DNA of 64,000 nucleotides from contig JAUCZK010000020.1 of the NCBI GenBank assembly GCA_030373145.1, forward strand, positions 1 through 64,000, given 5' to 3'. The notes beneath the pieces were generated by a model that was not told where the DNA came from, made no database searches, and worked only from the letters and a program-made list of their open reading frames with translations. This DNA is from Cyanobium sp. CZS48M (lineage in GTDB: Bacteria; Cyanobacteriota; Cyanobacteriia; PCC-6307; Cyanobiaceae). The position numbers and the translations under genes were made by a program. Positions 55,836 to 64,000 of this stretch are shown here, in pieces; position 1 is the first letter of the stretch, and each line of letters opens with the position of its first letter.

Positions 55836-56627
55836 TCAGGGGCCTGGCACCGTGCCCCGAATGGCATGGGCCCGCGCCGCCAGGGTGATCGGACCGCTGC
55901 CGGCCGGCTGCAGGCGGGCTCGCAGCAACTCGCGGAAGCCGGAGCGTTCCTCCTCGTTCATGGTCGCGAGGGCCTGACCCGCGCTCGGGCCGCCGAGGAG
56001 GGTGTTCCAGAACTCGTCGTAGTCGGCGAAGCTGCGTTCCACGGCGATCACTCTCGTCTGGATGTCGCTCAATCCGGCGCTGGCCCAGAGGTCCCCCAAC
56101 ACCTCAAAGCGGGAGGCCTCAGGACTGGGTGGCATGGGTGTGGGCCTACCGACGGCGCTCAGGCTTTCCGTCACGTCCCGATAGGGAAAGCCACCACCCT
56201 CCATGTCCCAGGCATAGGCGGCCACTGTTCCACCCGGGGCAACGACACGCGCCATTTCAGCCACACCTTGCGCCGGGTCGGGCACAAAGAAGATCACCAA
56301 CGGCATGACCGCCAGATCGAAGGCAGCATCTGGAAAGGGCAGGGTCATGGCGTCGGCGTTGACGAACTCGACGCTCTGCAGGAGAGGATGCTGCCGGGCG
56401 AAGGCGAGTTGCGCTTCCGACGGGTCAATGCCGACCAACGAGAGCGGTTCGCTCTGCTGAGCGATCAGTTGCGTGAAGGCGCCATTGCCACAGCCCACAT
56501 CCAGCCAGCGCTGACCGTGGCTGGGGGCGATCCAGCCGAGAAAGTCCTGGCCGGCGAGGCGGCTCCAGACCCCCATGAAGCGGTCGTAACCGGCCCCATC
56601 GGTGAAGCGGATGGGTTCACTGGTCAT
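55836..56627 (-). CDS. SAM-dependent methyltransferase (class I)
   Basis: A 263-residue enzyme with the Rossmann methyltransferase fold: RWLDVGCGNGAFTQLIAQQ (motif I), LVGIDPSEAQLAFARQH (motif II), NADAMTLPFPDAAFDLAVMPL (motif III region) and MARVVAPGGTVAAYAWDM. Similar to UbiE/Methyltransf_11 proteins acting on small molecules; the substrate is unknown. It is alone between the proton ATPase (converging, 259-bp gap that holds no recognisable gene) and the WD40 remnant. Confidence 0.9.
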   Translation of the reverse strand: MTSEPIRFTDGAGYDRFMGVWSRLAGQDFLGWIAPSHGQRWLDVGCGNGAFTQLIAQQSEPLSLVGIDPSEAQLAFARQHPLLQSVEFVNADAMTLPFPDAAFDLAVMPLVIFFVPDPAQGVAEMARVVAPGGTVAAYAWDMEGGGFPYRDVTESLSAVGRPTPMPPSPEASRFEVLGDLWASAGLSDIQTRVIAVERSFADYDEFWNTLLGGPSAGQALATMNEEERSGFRELLRARLQPAGSGPITLAARAHAIRGTVPGP

Positions 56628-56840
56628 GGCCTTCAGGTTTCAAGGGGTTCAAGGGCGCCCTTCGTTCACGGTTGCACGTTGCTCTTCCACGGCGGTTTCA
56701 CTTCGAGGCCGCCTCCTTGCCTCACCACCCCATGGCCGGCCTGACACCCACCGGTTGGGAACGCCTGGTCCTGTTGCCTCTTGATCAGGGCTGGCGTCCT
56801 TCTGAACTTCACCCGGGCGCACACTCCGTCGATCCGCTCC

Positions 56841-57017
56841 AACTGCAGCGGGCTGTGGTGGGCGGACTACAGCCCCGATGGCCGCTGGATCGTGAGCGCG
56901 GGCGTGGACCGCACGGTGAGGATCTGGGAGGCGCACAGCAACCGCGCATCTCTTGAGTTGATGAACTGCGGCTCACCCCAACAAGACAAAGCCCGGCGAC
57001 GAGGCCACCGGGCTTGA
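56841..57017 (+). pseudogene. WD40-repeat fragment
   Basis: A short open frame contains one clear WD40 blade: GLWWADYSPDGRWIVSAGVD, then RTVRIWEAHS. The pattern (SPDG..IVSAG.D.TVRIWxA) is that of the large WD40 proteins of cyanobacteria. The rest of the propeller is absent on both sides, so this is a leftover of a lost gene. Confidence 0.65.
56989..57015 (-). terminator. possible terminator hairpin
   Basis: AAGCCCGG at 56989-56996 pairs with CCGGGCTT at 57008-57015 around an 11-base loop. On the minus strand the stem is followed by TGTCTTGTT, a modest U-rich tract. It could end transcripts coming from tRNA-Ser 490 bp upstream, but the distance is long. Confidence 0.45.
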
Positions 57018-57503
57018 ATCGTGTGTTGTGGGGGCGGAGCTGCTGACGCTGGCGCCTGGGGCCAGGGTTCCAGTGGGGCTTCCCGTTGGGTCCGGGGCAC
57101 CTGGAGCAGGAGCTCGTAAACGGTGCAATGGACGGCGACGGCGTCACACGCCAGGGAAGCCAGTGATCCGTTGAGAGTGTTGGAGCAGGGGCCGGATCGT
57201 CAGCGCACTCCTGGCGGCTGCTGAGGTGGGGTGTCTTCCATGATCTGGAGCCTCCCGGTGTCGATGAACTCACGATCGTCCGGCCGGCGGTCTGGGGCAA
57301 TAGGGCTTTATGCCTGTCTCAGCCCCCTTGGCCAAAGCCAGGATCAGGAGTTCGGATGGGCGCCGTTCAGGCCCTGAAGCGATCCGGCCTCAACCTCACA
57401 CCTTCACGGTGACGGTGGTGACCTTGTTGACCTTCGGCGCCGTTGGCTCCAGGGGCCATAGCGAAATTCGCTGATCAGCAATCCCCGTTTTGGATCCTGA
57501 AAC
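57018..57503. other. intergenic between WD40 remnant and tRNA-Ser
   Basis: About 490 bases. Frames on both strands lack start signals and recognisable domains. The segment beside the tRNA on the minus strand is its downstream region. I see no promoter, RNA gene or repeat I can defend. Confidence 0.4.
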
Positions 57504-57587
57504 GGAGAGGGTGGGATTCGAACCCACGGAAGGTTTCCCTTCAAACGATTTCGAGTCGTTCGCTTTCGACCACTCAGCCACCTCTCC
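57504..57587 (-). tRNA. tRNA-Ser (anticodon CGA)
   Basis: An 84-nt type II tRNA on the minus strand. Acceptor arms GGAGAGG and CCTCTCC pair fully. The anticodon stem ACGA/TCGT encloses CTCGAAA, giving anticodon CGA for codon UCG. A long variable arm (GAAGGGAAACCTTC) marks it as serine. The T loop is TTCGAAT. CCA is not encoded. comEC begins downstream on the same strand orientation but upstream in coordinate order. Confidence 0.95.
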
Positions 57588-57663
57588 AGGACCAACCTCC
57601 CGTGCCCGCAGACATCGGTGGATCAGCCAGGAGTCACTCTACGGATTCATCTGCACGGGGCCA

Positions 57664-59733
57664 TCAGCCGGCGGCTCCCTGCAGCGAGCCATTCGCCCCG
57701 CTGGCGCTCCAACCCTGGGGCAACCCGGGGGCTGCGCCGCTGAGCCACACCCGCCGGGGAGCAGCCGCACTGAGCTGCTGCTGTTGGCGGCGGCTGGGGC
57801 GGAAGCCCAGCCACACCCCCGCCACCGGTTCGCCGCCGGCTGGGCCTTGCTGGCTCCAGGCCTCAAGCGACTGGGGGTCGGGCAGCAGCCACCAGCGATG
57901 GCGGCCGATGCCGAGGGCCAGGGCCTGGCTGTCGCCGCTGAGGGGAGCGAGGCTGAGGCCGGGGCTCTCCAGCCGTTGTCCTGGCTGCAGGCTGCTCTGG
58001 CCATCGCTGCTGGAGACCAGCAGGGAGGTCTGAGCGCTCCAGCAGGCCGGATCATCCGGGGCCACCGGATCGAGCAGGGTGATCCAGTCGTAGCGCTCCA
58101 GGCCCAGGCCGCCCGCGAGCTTGCGGGCATCGGCGCAGCTGAGGCCATCGGCCTTGCCACTGACCAGGGCGCCGCGGCCCCCGTGGCGGGCCACCAGCAG
58201 ATCGCCGCTCCAGCGGTGCACCAGCAGCAGTGCATCGCCGCCGAGCAGGGCCAGGTGCAGGGCCAGCACCAGCGCCAGCCCCGCCGCCCCCAGCCGCCGC
58301 GGCCAGACCCCCGTGCCCGGCAACAACCAGGGCAGCAGCGAGAGGCCGAACAGCAGCACCAGCAGAGGGACGGGCCGCCCCAGCTGCCACTGGGCCATCG
58401 GCAGGGCCGCGATGGTGCGGGTGATCGCCAGCAGCAGGCCGCTCAGGGGCAGCAGCGGCCAGGCCAGCAGCGGCACCAGCGGCGGCAGCAGCACCGCCGA
58501 GAGGGCCATCGCCATGGCGCCGAGGGTGAGTGGACTGAGCAGCGGCGCCACCAGCAGGTTGGCCGGCACCGCATAGATGGGCACGATGCCGAAGTGGTGC
58601 AACTGCAGCGGCAGGGTCCAGAGCGAGGCGGCCACGGGAACCGCCAGCCCCGCCGCCGCCCAGCCCGGCAGGCGCCCGGCCAGGGCCGTCTCCAGGGGGC
58701 GGGCGGTGAGGATCAGCCCGGCGGTGGCCGCCACCGAGAGCTGGAAGCCCACGTCCTGCAACCACCAGGGCTGCACCAGCAGCATCAGCAACACGCTCAG
58801 CAGCAGCACCCCCAGGGGCCGGCTGCGGCCGCCGCTCTCCAACACCGCAAAGGCCACCCCACCCATCAGCACCGCCCGCACCACCGAGGGCTGGGGGCCC
58901 GCCAGCAGCAGGAACAGCAGCATGGCCCCCAGGGCCAGGGCGCAGCGGGGGAGCCTCGGCAGCCGCCGCCCGAGGGCCATCACGGCGCCGAGCAGCACCG
59001 AGAGGTGGAAACCCGAGGCGGCCAGGGCGTGGGAGAGGCCGGCGGCGCGGAAGCTGGAGCCCACATCCGCCGGCAGAGGCACCACAGCGCTGCCGAGCAC
59101 GAGGGCCGCCAGGATTCCGCCCCGACGCTCCCCGCCCTGCTGGATCAGGCTGGCGGCCATGCGGCGGCGCAGGTCGGCGATGGGTGTGGCTGGGCGCGCC
59201 AGCACCTTCAGGTCGGTGCTGGCCTCCAGGCGCAGCTGGCTCCAGATGCCGCGGCGGGCCAGGCGCTCCGCCGGACCGCTCAGCAGCGGATGGGGCCCTG
59301 AGGCCGGCCGCCGCAGGGTTCCATGGGCCTCCACCAGCCAGCCCTGGCGCAGGGGCGGGCAGGGCTCGAGCAGCAGCTCGGTGCGGCCACCGGCCGTGCT
59401 CAGGGGCACCGAGCAGGCACCCGAATCGCCGCGCAGGCGGGGATCGCTGCTGAGCTGGCCGCGCAGCACCAGCTCCTGCCCGCCCGTCCCCTGCAGCTGC
59501 CGCACAGGATCCAGGGGGCCTGGCTGGGGCTGACGCCAGAGCGCCCAGAGCAGCAGCGACGGGGCGATCAGCACGAGCGCCAGCGACGGCAGCGGCCGTG
59601 CCCCCAGCCGCCGTGCCCGCCACCAGCCGGCGGCGCCCAGCAGCAGCAGGAGAGCCAACCGGGGCGCGGCGGCCAGGGGCACGGTGCCCAGGGCAAGCCC
59701 CGCCAGGGCCAGCGACACCACCAGAAAGGGCAT
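57664..59733 (-). CDS. comEC: ComEC/Rec2-family DNA uptake channel
   Basis: A 689-residue polytopic membrane protein that carries single-stranded DNA across the inner membrane in natural competence. An N-terminal OB-like domain (LVLRGQLSSDPRLRG) is followed by the competence domain with LSHALAASGFHLSVLLGAVMALG (HxxAxSGxH motif) and VRAVLMGGVAFAVLE, plus about ten helices. The C-terminal part (LLVHRWSGDLLVARHGGRGALV) corresponds to the degenerate metallo-beta-lactamase domain; the metal-binding HxHxDH is not evident. Picocyanobacteria with this gene are often transformable, but other com/pil genes are outside the window. Confidence 0.93.
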   Translation of the reverse strand: MPFLVVSLALAGLALGTVPLAAAPRLALLLLLGAAGWWRARRLGARPLPSLALVLIAPSLLLWALWRQPQPGPLDPVRQLQGTGGQELVLRGQLSSDPRLRGDSGACSVPLSTAGGRTELLLEPCPPLRQGWLVEAHGTLRRPASGPHPLLSGPAERLARRGIWSQLRLEASTDLKVLARPATPIADLRRRMAASLIQQGGERRGGILAALVLGSAVVPLPADVGSSFRAAGLSHALAASGFHLSVLLGAVMALGRRLPRLPRCALALGAMLLFLLLAGPQPSVVRAVLMGGVAFAVLESGGRSRPLGVLLLSVLLMLLVQPWWLQDVGFQLSVAATAGLILTARPLETALAGRLPGWAAAGLAVPVAASLWTLPLQLHHFGIVPIYAVPANLLVAPLLSPLTLGAMAMALSAVLLPPLVPLLAWPLLPLSGLLLAITRTIAALPMAQWQLGRPVPLLVLLFGLSLLPWLLPGTGVWPRRLGAAGLALVLALHLALLGGDALLLVHRWSGDLLVARHGGRGALVSGKADGLSCADARKLAGGLGLERYDWITLLDPVAPDDPACWSAQTSLLVSSSDGQSSLQPGQRLESPGLSLAPLSGDSQALALGIGRHRWWLLPDPQSLEAWSQQGPAGGEPVAGVWLGFRPSRRQQQQLSAAAPRRVWLSGAAPGLPQGWSASGANGSLQGAAG

Positions 59734-59783
59734 GGGACCAACACCAGCCCCGCAAGGGTTCCCCCCTCAGGGCCCCCTGGTCG

Positions 59784-59963
59784 TCAGCCGGGCAGATGGA
59801 GCATCAGCTCACAGAGCTGGGGGCTGGGTAACTCCTGACCCAGCAGCGGCGCCACCAGGGCCGCCAGCGGCCGCAGCCGGCAGGGCCAGATCGCCCGCTC
59901 CGTCAGCCGGCCCGCCTGGAAGCTGCCGGCGATCAGCACCGCCGCCAGCAGGGTGCGTTTCAC
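59784..59963 (-). CDS. small hydrophobic-N-terminal protein coupled to glyQ
   Basis: A 59-residue frame starting at GTG 59963 that overlaps the glyQ stop by four bases. [23 protein letters not shown] suggests a signal or anchor segment (quoted in part: [14 protein letters not shown]), followed by [18 protein letters not shown] and [10 protein letters not shown]. No family was recognised. The overlap with glyQ supports translation. Confidence 0.5.
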   Translation of the reverse strand: MKRTLLAAVLIAGSFQAGRLTERAIWPCRLRPLAALVAPLLGQELPSPQLCELMLHLPG

Positions 59964-60838
59964 CTGTGGGGCGCCGCCAGCAGGGGAAAGCCCAGGGCGC
60001 GGCGCTCCTCCAGCCAGGCCTCGGCCACCTGCCGCGCCAGATGACGGATGCGGCCGATGGTGGCGGTGCGCTCGGTCACGGAGATCACGCCGCGGGCCTC
60101 CAGCAGGTTGAAGGTGTGGCTGCACTTGAGCACGTAGTCGAGGGCCGGCGCTGGCAGGCCCGCCGCCACCAGATCAGCGGCTTCCGCTTCGTAGAGGGCG
60201 AAGAGCTGCTGCAGGCGCTCCGGGTTGGAGGCCTCAAAGTTGTAGGTGCACTGGCCCTTCTCGGAGGCCAGCCAGAGGTCGCCGTAGCTGAGCTGGCCGT
60301 TCCAGCTCAGGTCCCAGATGCTCTCCACGTCCTGGAGGTACATGGCCAGGCGCTCGAGGCCGTAGGTGATCTCGATCGACACCGGCCGGCAGTCGAGCCC
60401 GCCGCACTGCTGGAAATAGGTGAACTGGGTGACCTCCATGCCATCGAGCCACACCTCCCAGCCCACCCCCCAGGCGCCGAGGGTGGGCGACTCCCAGTTG
60501 TCTTCGACGAAACGGATGTCGTGGTCGCGCTGGCGGATGCCGAGGGCTTCGAGCGAAGCCAGGTAGGTCTCCTGGATGCCGTCGGGAGAGGGCTTGATCA
60601 GCACCTGGTACTGGAAATAGTGCTGGGCGCGGTTGGGGTTGTCGCCGTAGCGGCCGTCGGTGGGGCGGCGGCAGGGTTCGGGGTAGGCCACGGCCCAGGG
60701 CTCGGGGCCGATCGCCCGCAGCACAGTGTGCGGACTCATCGTGCCGGCGCCCTTTTCGGTGTCGTAGGGCTGCAGCAGCAGGCAGCCCTGGTGGGCCCAG
60801 AAGCTGTTCAAGGTGGCGATGATGTCCTGGAAATGCAT
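59960..60838 (-). CDS. glyQ: glycine-tRNA ligase alpha subunit
   Basis: A 292-residue class II synthetase subunit that, with the beta subunit (glyS, not in the window), charges tRNA-Gly. The start [19 protein letters not shown] is the normal GlyQ beginning, although the frame is open upstream. Family signatures: [38 protein letters not shown]-like [37 protein letters not shown] and [14 protein letters not shown]. Length is as expected. menG lies 79 bp upstream on the same strand. Confidence 0.97.
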   Translation of the reverse strand: MHFQDIIATLNSFWAHQGCLLLQPYDTEKGAGTMSPHTVLRAIGPEPWAVAYPEPCRRPTDGRYGDNPNRAQHYFQYQVLIKPSPDGIQETYLASLEALGIRQRDHDIRFVEDNWESPTLGAWGVGWEVWLDGMEVTQFTYFQQCGGLDCRPVSIEITYGLERLAMYLQDVESIWDLSWNGQLSYGDLWLASEKGQCTYNFEASNPERLQQLFALYEAEAADLVAAGLPAPALDYVLKCSHTFNLLEARGVISVTERTATIGRIRHLARQVAEAWLEERRALGFPLLAAPHR

Positions 60839-60917
60839 GGGGGAGGAGGGGTCGCCACCGACGGCGGGCATTCTCCCGTGTGGCAGTTCCAGCTGGCGGC
60901 GCGGCGGGCCGCTGCCC

Positions 60918-61631
60918 TCAGGCCAGCAGCTGCAGCAGGCCCATCTGGCCGGCAGCCAGGGGCCGGTGGCGCGCCCAGCCGAAGCCCGCCCGGCGCGCCA
61001 GCCGCTCCTGCTCGGCGCCGCTGGGGAAGCGCTCCAGGCTGGCTTCCAGGTAGGCGTACTGCTCGGGCAGATCGAACAGGCGGGCGGTGGGCACCACCAG
61101 CCGGCGCAGGTAGAGGCGCTGGAAGGCCGCGGCCAGCGCACCGGCCGGGGCGCTGGGGTCGGGGCGGTTGAAATCCAGCACCGCCGCCCGGCCGCCGGGG
61201 CGCAGCAGGCGACGCAACTCCCTCAGCCCCTCAGCCGGATCGGCCAGGTTGCGCAGCCCGTAGGCCATCACTGCCCCATCGAACGACTGGGACGGCAGCC
61301 CGCTGGCCAGGGCATCCCCCTGGCGCCACTGCAGCGGCAGCCAGGGCTGGCGGGCGGCGCGGGCCGCCGCCACCTGCAGGGGAGCAGCGGCGGCATCGAG
61401 GCCGAGCACCTGACCGCCGGGTCGCACCTTCCCGGCCAGCACCAGGGCGAGATCACCGGTGCCGCAGCAGAGATCGAGCAGGCGCTGGCCGGGCCGGGGC
61501 CGCAACCACAGGGCCGCCTGGCGCTTCCAGAGGCGGTGCAAACCGAAGGAGAGCCAGTCGTTGAGCTGGTCGTAGCGGGGGGCGATGGCCTCGAACAGCT
61601 CGCGCACCGCCTGGGGATCACCGGGCTTCAA
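60918..61631 (-). CDS. menG: UbiE/MenG-type quinone methyltransferase
   Basis: A 237-residue methyltransferase of the UbiE family. [25 protein letters not shown] is the family N-terminus, [15 protein letters not shown] the SAM-binding motif, and [20 protein letters not shown] and [16 protein letters not shown] follow. In cyanobacteria this enzyme methylates demethylphylloquinone in the last step of phylloquinone synthesis, supplying the photosystem I electron carrier; plastoquinone methylation is an alternative role. glyQ follows downstream. Confidence 0.94.
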   Translation of the reverse strand: MKPGDPQAVRELFEAIAPRYDQLNDWLSFGLHRLWKRQAALWLRPRPGQRLLDLCCGTGDLALVLAGKVRPGGQVLGLDAAAAPLQVAAARAARQPWLPLQWRQGDALASGLPSQSFDGAVMAYGLRNLADPAEGLRELRRLLRPGGRAAVLDFNRPDPSAPAGALAAAFQRLYLRRLVVPTARLFDLPEQYAYLEASLERFPSGAEQERLARRAGFGWARHRPLAAGQMGLLQLLA

Positions 61632-61655
61632 CGGTGGGAAGGGAGCGGGGAACTC

Positions 61656-62000
61656 TCAGGACAATCGCAGGTCGGGGCAGCGAGCGGGATCCACCAGGCA
61701 ATCGAGGGAGTCCTCCCAGGGCAGGTTGATCGCATCGAGGCTGACGCCCGGTTCCTCGATGGGCTGGGGCAACCAGAGGGCGCGGCTGGAGAGGCGGTTG
61801 GGGCCGGTGAGGGTGAGCACCATCACGGTGGCCAGGCCCACGGCGGCGGAGCAGACCATGCAGCCGGCCAGCATCAACGAGAATTCGCGGCGATCACTGG
61901 CGGCCTGCATCAGCTGCAAGGCCCAGGCCACCAGCGCCACCACGAAGGCCACCATCAGCAGGCCGAGGGCGGTGGAGAGAGGCGGCTGCAGGGCCGGCAC
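61656..62000 (-). CDS. small two-helix membrane protein
   Basis: A 114-residue protein with two membrane helices (LGLLMVAFVVALVAWALQLM and LMLAGCMVCSAAVGLATVMVL) and a soluble acidic C-terminus (SLDAINLPWEDSLDCLVDPARCPD). The two late cysteines may be paired outside the membrane. Cyanobacterial style, but no family name recognised. It lies 24 bp upstream of menG on the same strand. Confidence 0.7.
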   Translation of the reverse strand: MPALQPPLSTALGLLMVAFVVALVAWALQLMQAASDRREFSLMLAGCMVCSAAVGLATVMVLTLTGPNRLSSRALWLPQPIEEPGVSLDAINLPWEDSLDCLVDPARCPDLRLS

Positions 62001-62099
62001 GGCGGGGGGGGAGCGGTGGAAAGCCTGATGAAGGCCTGTTGACCAATGTAACGAGCCGTTGCGAGCCGTCGCGATCAGGGATGAGCCCGCCAGCAGCGA

Positions 62100-62888
62100 T
62101 CAGGCCGCGAGCAACGATTCAGCCTCCAGGGGCCGCAGCTCCAGGCCCCGCGCCAGCAGATCCGCCTTGATCGCCTGCACCGTCAGCACGCCGTCGTGGA
62201 GCAGGGAGGCCAGCAGCGCCGCTGAAGCCTTGCCCTGGCCGAGGGCGGCTGCGATGTGATCGATGCTGCCGGCACCGCCGGAGGCGATCACGGGCACCTC
62301 CACCGCCTCGGCCACGGCGCGGGTGAGCTCCAGGTCGTAGCCGGCCTGGGTGCCGTCGCCATCCATGGAGGTGAGCAGGATCTCGCCGGAGCCGAGGGCC
62401 ACCGCCCGCTTGGCCCAGGCCACGGCATCGAGGCCGGTGTTCTGGCGGCCCCCTTTGACGAACACGTCCCAGCCGGAGCCATCGCTGCGGCGGCGCGCAT
62501 CGATGGCCACGACGATGCATTGGCAGCCGAAGCGGCGGGCGCCCTCGCTGATCAGCTCCGGCCGCGCCACCGCCGAGGAGTTGAGGCTCACCTTGTCGGC
62601 ACCGGCCCGCAGCAGCTCGGTGACACCCTCCACAGCACTGATGCCGCCGCCGACAGTGAAGGGGATGGTGACGGCCTCGGCGGTGCGGCGCACCAGATCC
62701 ACCAGGGTGCCGCGGCCCTGGTGGCTGGCGGCGATGTCAAGGAAGACCAGCTCATCAGCGCCGGCGGCGTCGTAGCGGCAGGCGAGCTCCACGGGATCAC
62801 CGGCATCGCGCAGGCCGACGAAATTGACCCCCTTGACCACCCGGCCGTCGGCCACATCGAGGCAGGGAATGATGCGCCGGGCCACCAT
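62100..62888 (-). CDS. hisF: imidazole glycerol phosphate synthase, cyclase subunit
   Basis: A 262-residue TIM barrel that with HisH makes imidazole glycerol phosphate and AICAR in histidine synthesis. The catalytic Asp pair is in [18 protein letters not shown] (Asp ~11) and IVVAIDARR (Asp ~130). Phosphate loops FTVGGGIS and [13 protein letters not shown] are in place, as is [10 protein letters not shown]. The family length is normal. hisH is not adjacent. It is divergent from the DUF2862 gene (45 bp between starts). Confidence 0.97.
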   Translation of the reverse strand: MVARRIIPCLDVADGRVVKGVNFVGLRDAGDPVELACRYDAAGADELVFLDIAASHQGRGTLVDLVRRTAEAVTIPFTVGGGISAVEGVTELLRAGADKVSLNSSAVARPELISEGARRFGCQCIVVAIDARRRSDGSGWDVFVKGGRQNTGLDAVAWAKRAVALGSGEILLTSMDGDGTQAGYDLELTRAVAEAVEVPVIASGGAGSIDHIAAALGQGKASAALLASLLHDGVLTVQAIKADLLARGLELRPLEAESLLAA

Positions 62889-62933
62889 GGTCTCGCTGTT
62901 AAGGTTGCGCCACCCGATCCAGTCGCGCCGGTC

Positions 62934-63167
62934 ATGTCCCAGGCTGCCACCTCAGGCCCCTCGAGCGCCGTAACGATCGGTTCGAAGGTGCGGATCACGC
63001 GGGTGCGTGACCAGATCCCCGCCGAGCTGGTGGAAACCCTGCAGAGCGATGCCACCGGCACCGTCCGTGATTTCAAGATGACCGACGGCAGCGGCATCGG
63101 CGTGGTGGTGGAACTGGCCAACGGCAGCACCGGCTGGTTCTTCGACGACGAAATCGCCGCGGTCTGA
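62934..63167 (+). CDS. DUF2862 protein
   Basis: A 77-residue protein starting at ATG 62934 ([14 protein letters not shown]). [22 protein letters not shown] and [20 protein letters not shown], then [10 protein letters not shown], match the cyanobacterial DUF2862 family, a small SH3-like beta fold. No proven function. It ends two bases before the chlG start, so it is likely cotranscribed with chlorophyll synthase. Confidence 0.85.
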   Translation: MSQAATSGPSSAVTIGSKVRITRVRDQIPAELVETLQSDATGTVRDFKMTDGSGIGVVVELANGSTGWFFDDEIAAV

Positions 63168-63169
63168 AT

Positions 63170-64000
63170 TTGAGCGACGCTCCCGACCCCAGCACCAGCG
63201 GCGGCGGCGCCCGTCAGCTGCTCGGCATGAAGGGTGCCAGCGGCACCAGTTCCATCTGGAAGCTGCGCCTGCAGCTGATGAAGCCAGTCACCTGGATCCC
63301 CCTGATCTGGGGTGTGATCTGCGGCGCGGCGGCATCCGGAAACTTCCACTGGACCCTGCCCCAGGTGGGTGCCTCGCTGGCCTGCATGGTGATGAGCGGC
63401 CCGCTGCTGGCCGGCTACACCCAGACCATCAACGACTACTACGACCGCGAGATCGACGCGATCAACGAGCCCTACCGGCCGATCCCCTCCGGTGCCATCT
63501 CCCTGCCCCAGGTGAAGCTGCAGATCTGGGTGCTGCTGATCGCGGGGCTGGCGGTGGCCTGGGGGCTCGACCTCTGGGCCGGCCACAGCACACCGGTGCT
63601 GCTGTTGCTGGCCCTGGGGGGTTCATTCGTGAGCTTCATCTATTCAGCACCGCCGCTGAAGCTGAAGCAGAACGGCTGGCTGGGCAACTACGCCCTCGGC
63701 GCCAGCTACATCGCCCTGCCCTGGTGGGCCGGTCAGGCGCTGTTCGGCCAGCTCACCTGGGCCACGGCCCTGCTCACCCTCGCCTACAGCCTGGCGGGCC
63801 TGGGCATCGCCGTGGTCAATGATTTCAAGAGCGTGGAGGGCGACCGGGCCCTGGGGCTGCAGAGCCTGCCGGTGGTGTTCGGGATCGAGAGGGCCAGCTG
63901 GATCAGTGCCGCCATGATCGATCTGTTTCAGCTGGCGATGGTGGGGGTGCTGATCGCCATCGGCCAGAACTTCGCGGCGGTGCTGCTGGTGCTGCTGATC
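63170..64000 (+). CDS. chlG: chlorophyll a synthase, 3' end cut by window
   Basis: The enzyme attaches a phytyl or geranylgeranyl chain to chlorophyllide in the thylakoid membrane. The start is probably TTG 63170 (LSDAPDPSTSGGG), as the family has such an N-terminal tail; ATG 63227 (MKGASGTSS) is the alternative. The prenyl-binding site TINDYYDREIDAINEPYRPIPSG (parts: NDYYDREIDAINEPYRPIPS) and the second Asp-rich motif VVNDFKSVEGDRALGLQSLP are clear. Membrane helices alternate through the visible 277 residues. It marks the organism as a chlorophyll-a phototroph. Confidence 0.95.
   Translation, partial: MSDAPDPSTSGGGARQLLGMKGASGTSSIWKLRLQLMKPVTWIPLIWGVICGAAASGNFHWTLPQVGASLACMVMSGPLLAGYTQTINDYYDREIDAINEPYRPIPSGAISLPQVKLQIWVLLIAGLAVAWGLDLWAGHSTPVLLLLALGGSFVSFIYSAPPLKLKQNGWLGNYALGASYIALPWWAGQALFGQLTWATALLTLAYSLAGLGIAVVNDFKSVEGDRALGLQSLPVVFGIERASWISAAMIDLFQLAMVGVLIAIGQNFAAVLLVLLI

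Noticed and set aside
57490-59301. Plus-strand frame of ~600 codons, Gln/Arg-rich, antisense to comEC.
   Set aside because: Composition is the mirror of ComEC Leu/Ala codons and it starts inside the tRNA-Ser gene; a shadow frame.

Overview
This 64 kb window comes from a high-GC picocyanobacterium of the Synechococcus/Cyanobium type. The markers are chlorophyll synthase (chlG), a high-light-inducible protein, a PAM68-like photosystem II assembly factor, a Nif11-domain protein, the cyanobacterial families DUF1816, DUF3288 and DUF2862, and an uninterrupted cyanobacterial dnaE. The placement rests on gene content and style, not on a database search.

Layout. (1) 1-4.7 kb is a graveyard of insertion sequences: IS256-, IS630- and IS5-type pieces. 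Between them lie an intact astacin-like metalloprotease, a coupled pair of tiny genes and an AT-rich stretch with two unrecognised minus-strand genes. (2) 4.7-8.4 kb is a prophage or satellite remnant on the minus strand: a frameshifted tyrosine integrase, a small HTH protein and a GpA-type terminase whose N-terminus has been replaced. (3) 8.5-29.8 kb is mostly core: dnaG, a DMT permease, gadB with a membrane-protein partner, ruvA, rpsO, PAM68, dnaE, gatA, rlmB, mrnC, a STAS protein, carA, trpD, an ABC exporter and msrA. (4) 29.8-47.9 kb mixes small intact genes with many broken ones. Intact genes include a cNMP-binding protein, a double cupin, HLIP, GlsB, TspO, a zinc alcohol dehydrogenase, NUDIX plus ABC ATPase, tRNA-Pro(GGG), CHAD, PstS and a DnaQ-like exonuclease. 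Broken ones are a PEP-utilising enzyme in unusual domain order, a TPR protein, a SABATH-type methyltransferase, CorA, a PfkB-like protein and a CDGSH-like protein. (5) 48-51.4 kb holds two apparently intact transposases (IS110, IS66). (6) 51.4-55.6 kb is a general-stress island: BaeRF and HPF remnants, then CsbD, a DUF5670-like peptide, DUF302 and a P-type proton ATPase. (7) 55.8-64 kb returns to core genes: a methyltransferase, tRNA-Ser(CGA), comEC, glyQ, menG, hisF, DUF2862 and chlG (cut by the window end).

Themes. Acid and stress physiology recurs: gadB, a proton-pumping ATPase, CsbD, GlsB, MsrA and HLIP. Gene decay is concentrated in the accessory segments, while the large housekeeping genes are intact. 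That argues for real pseudogenisation rather than general sequencing error, although single-base frameshifts still need read support. I did not find a clearly new defence or biosynthetic system. The most unusual objects are the permuted PEP-synthase/rifampicin-phosphotransferase-like genes, the Walker-less terminase chimera and the IS-interrupted stress cluster.
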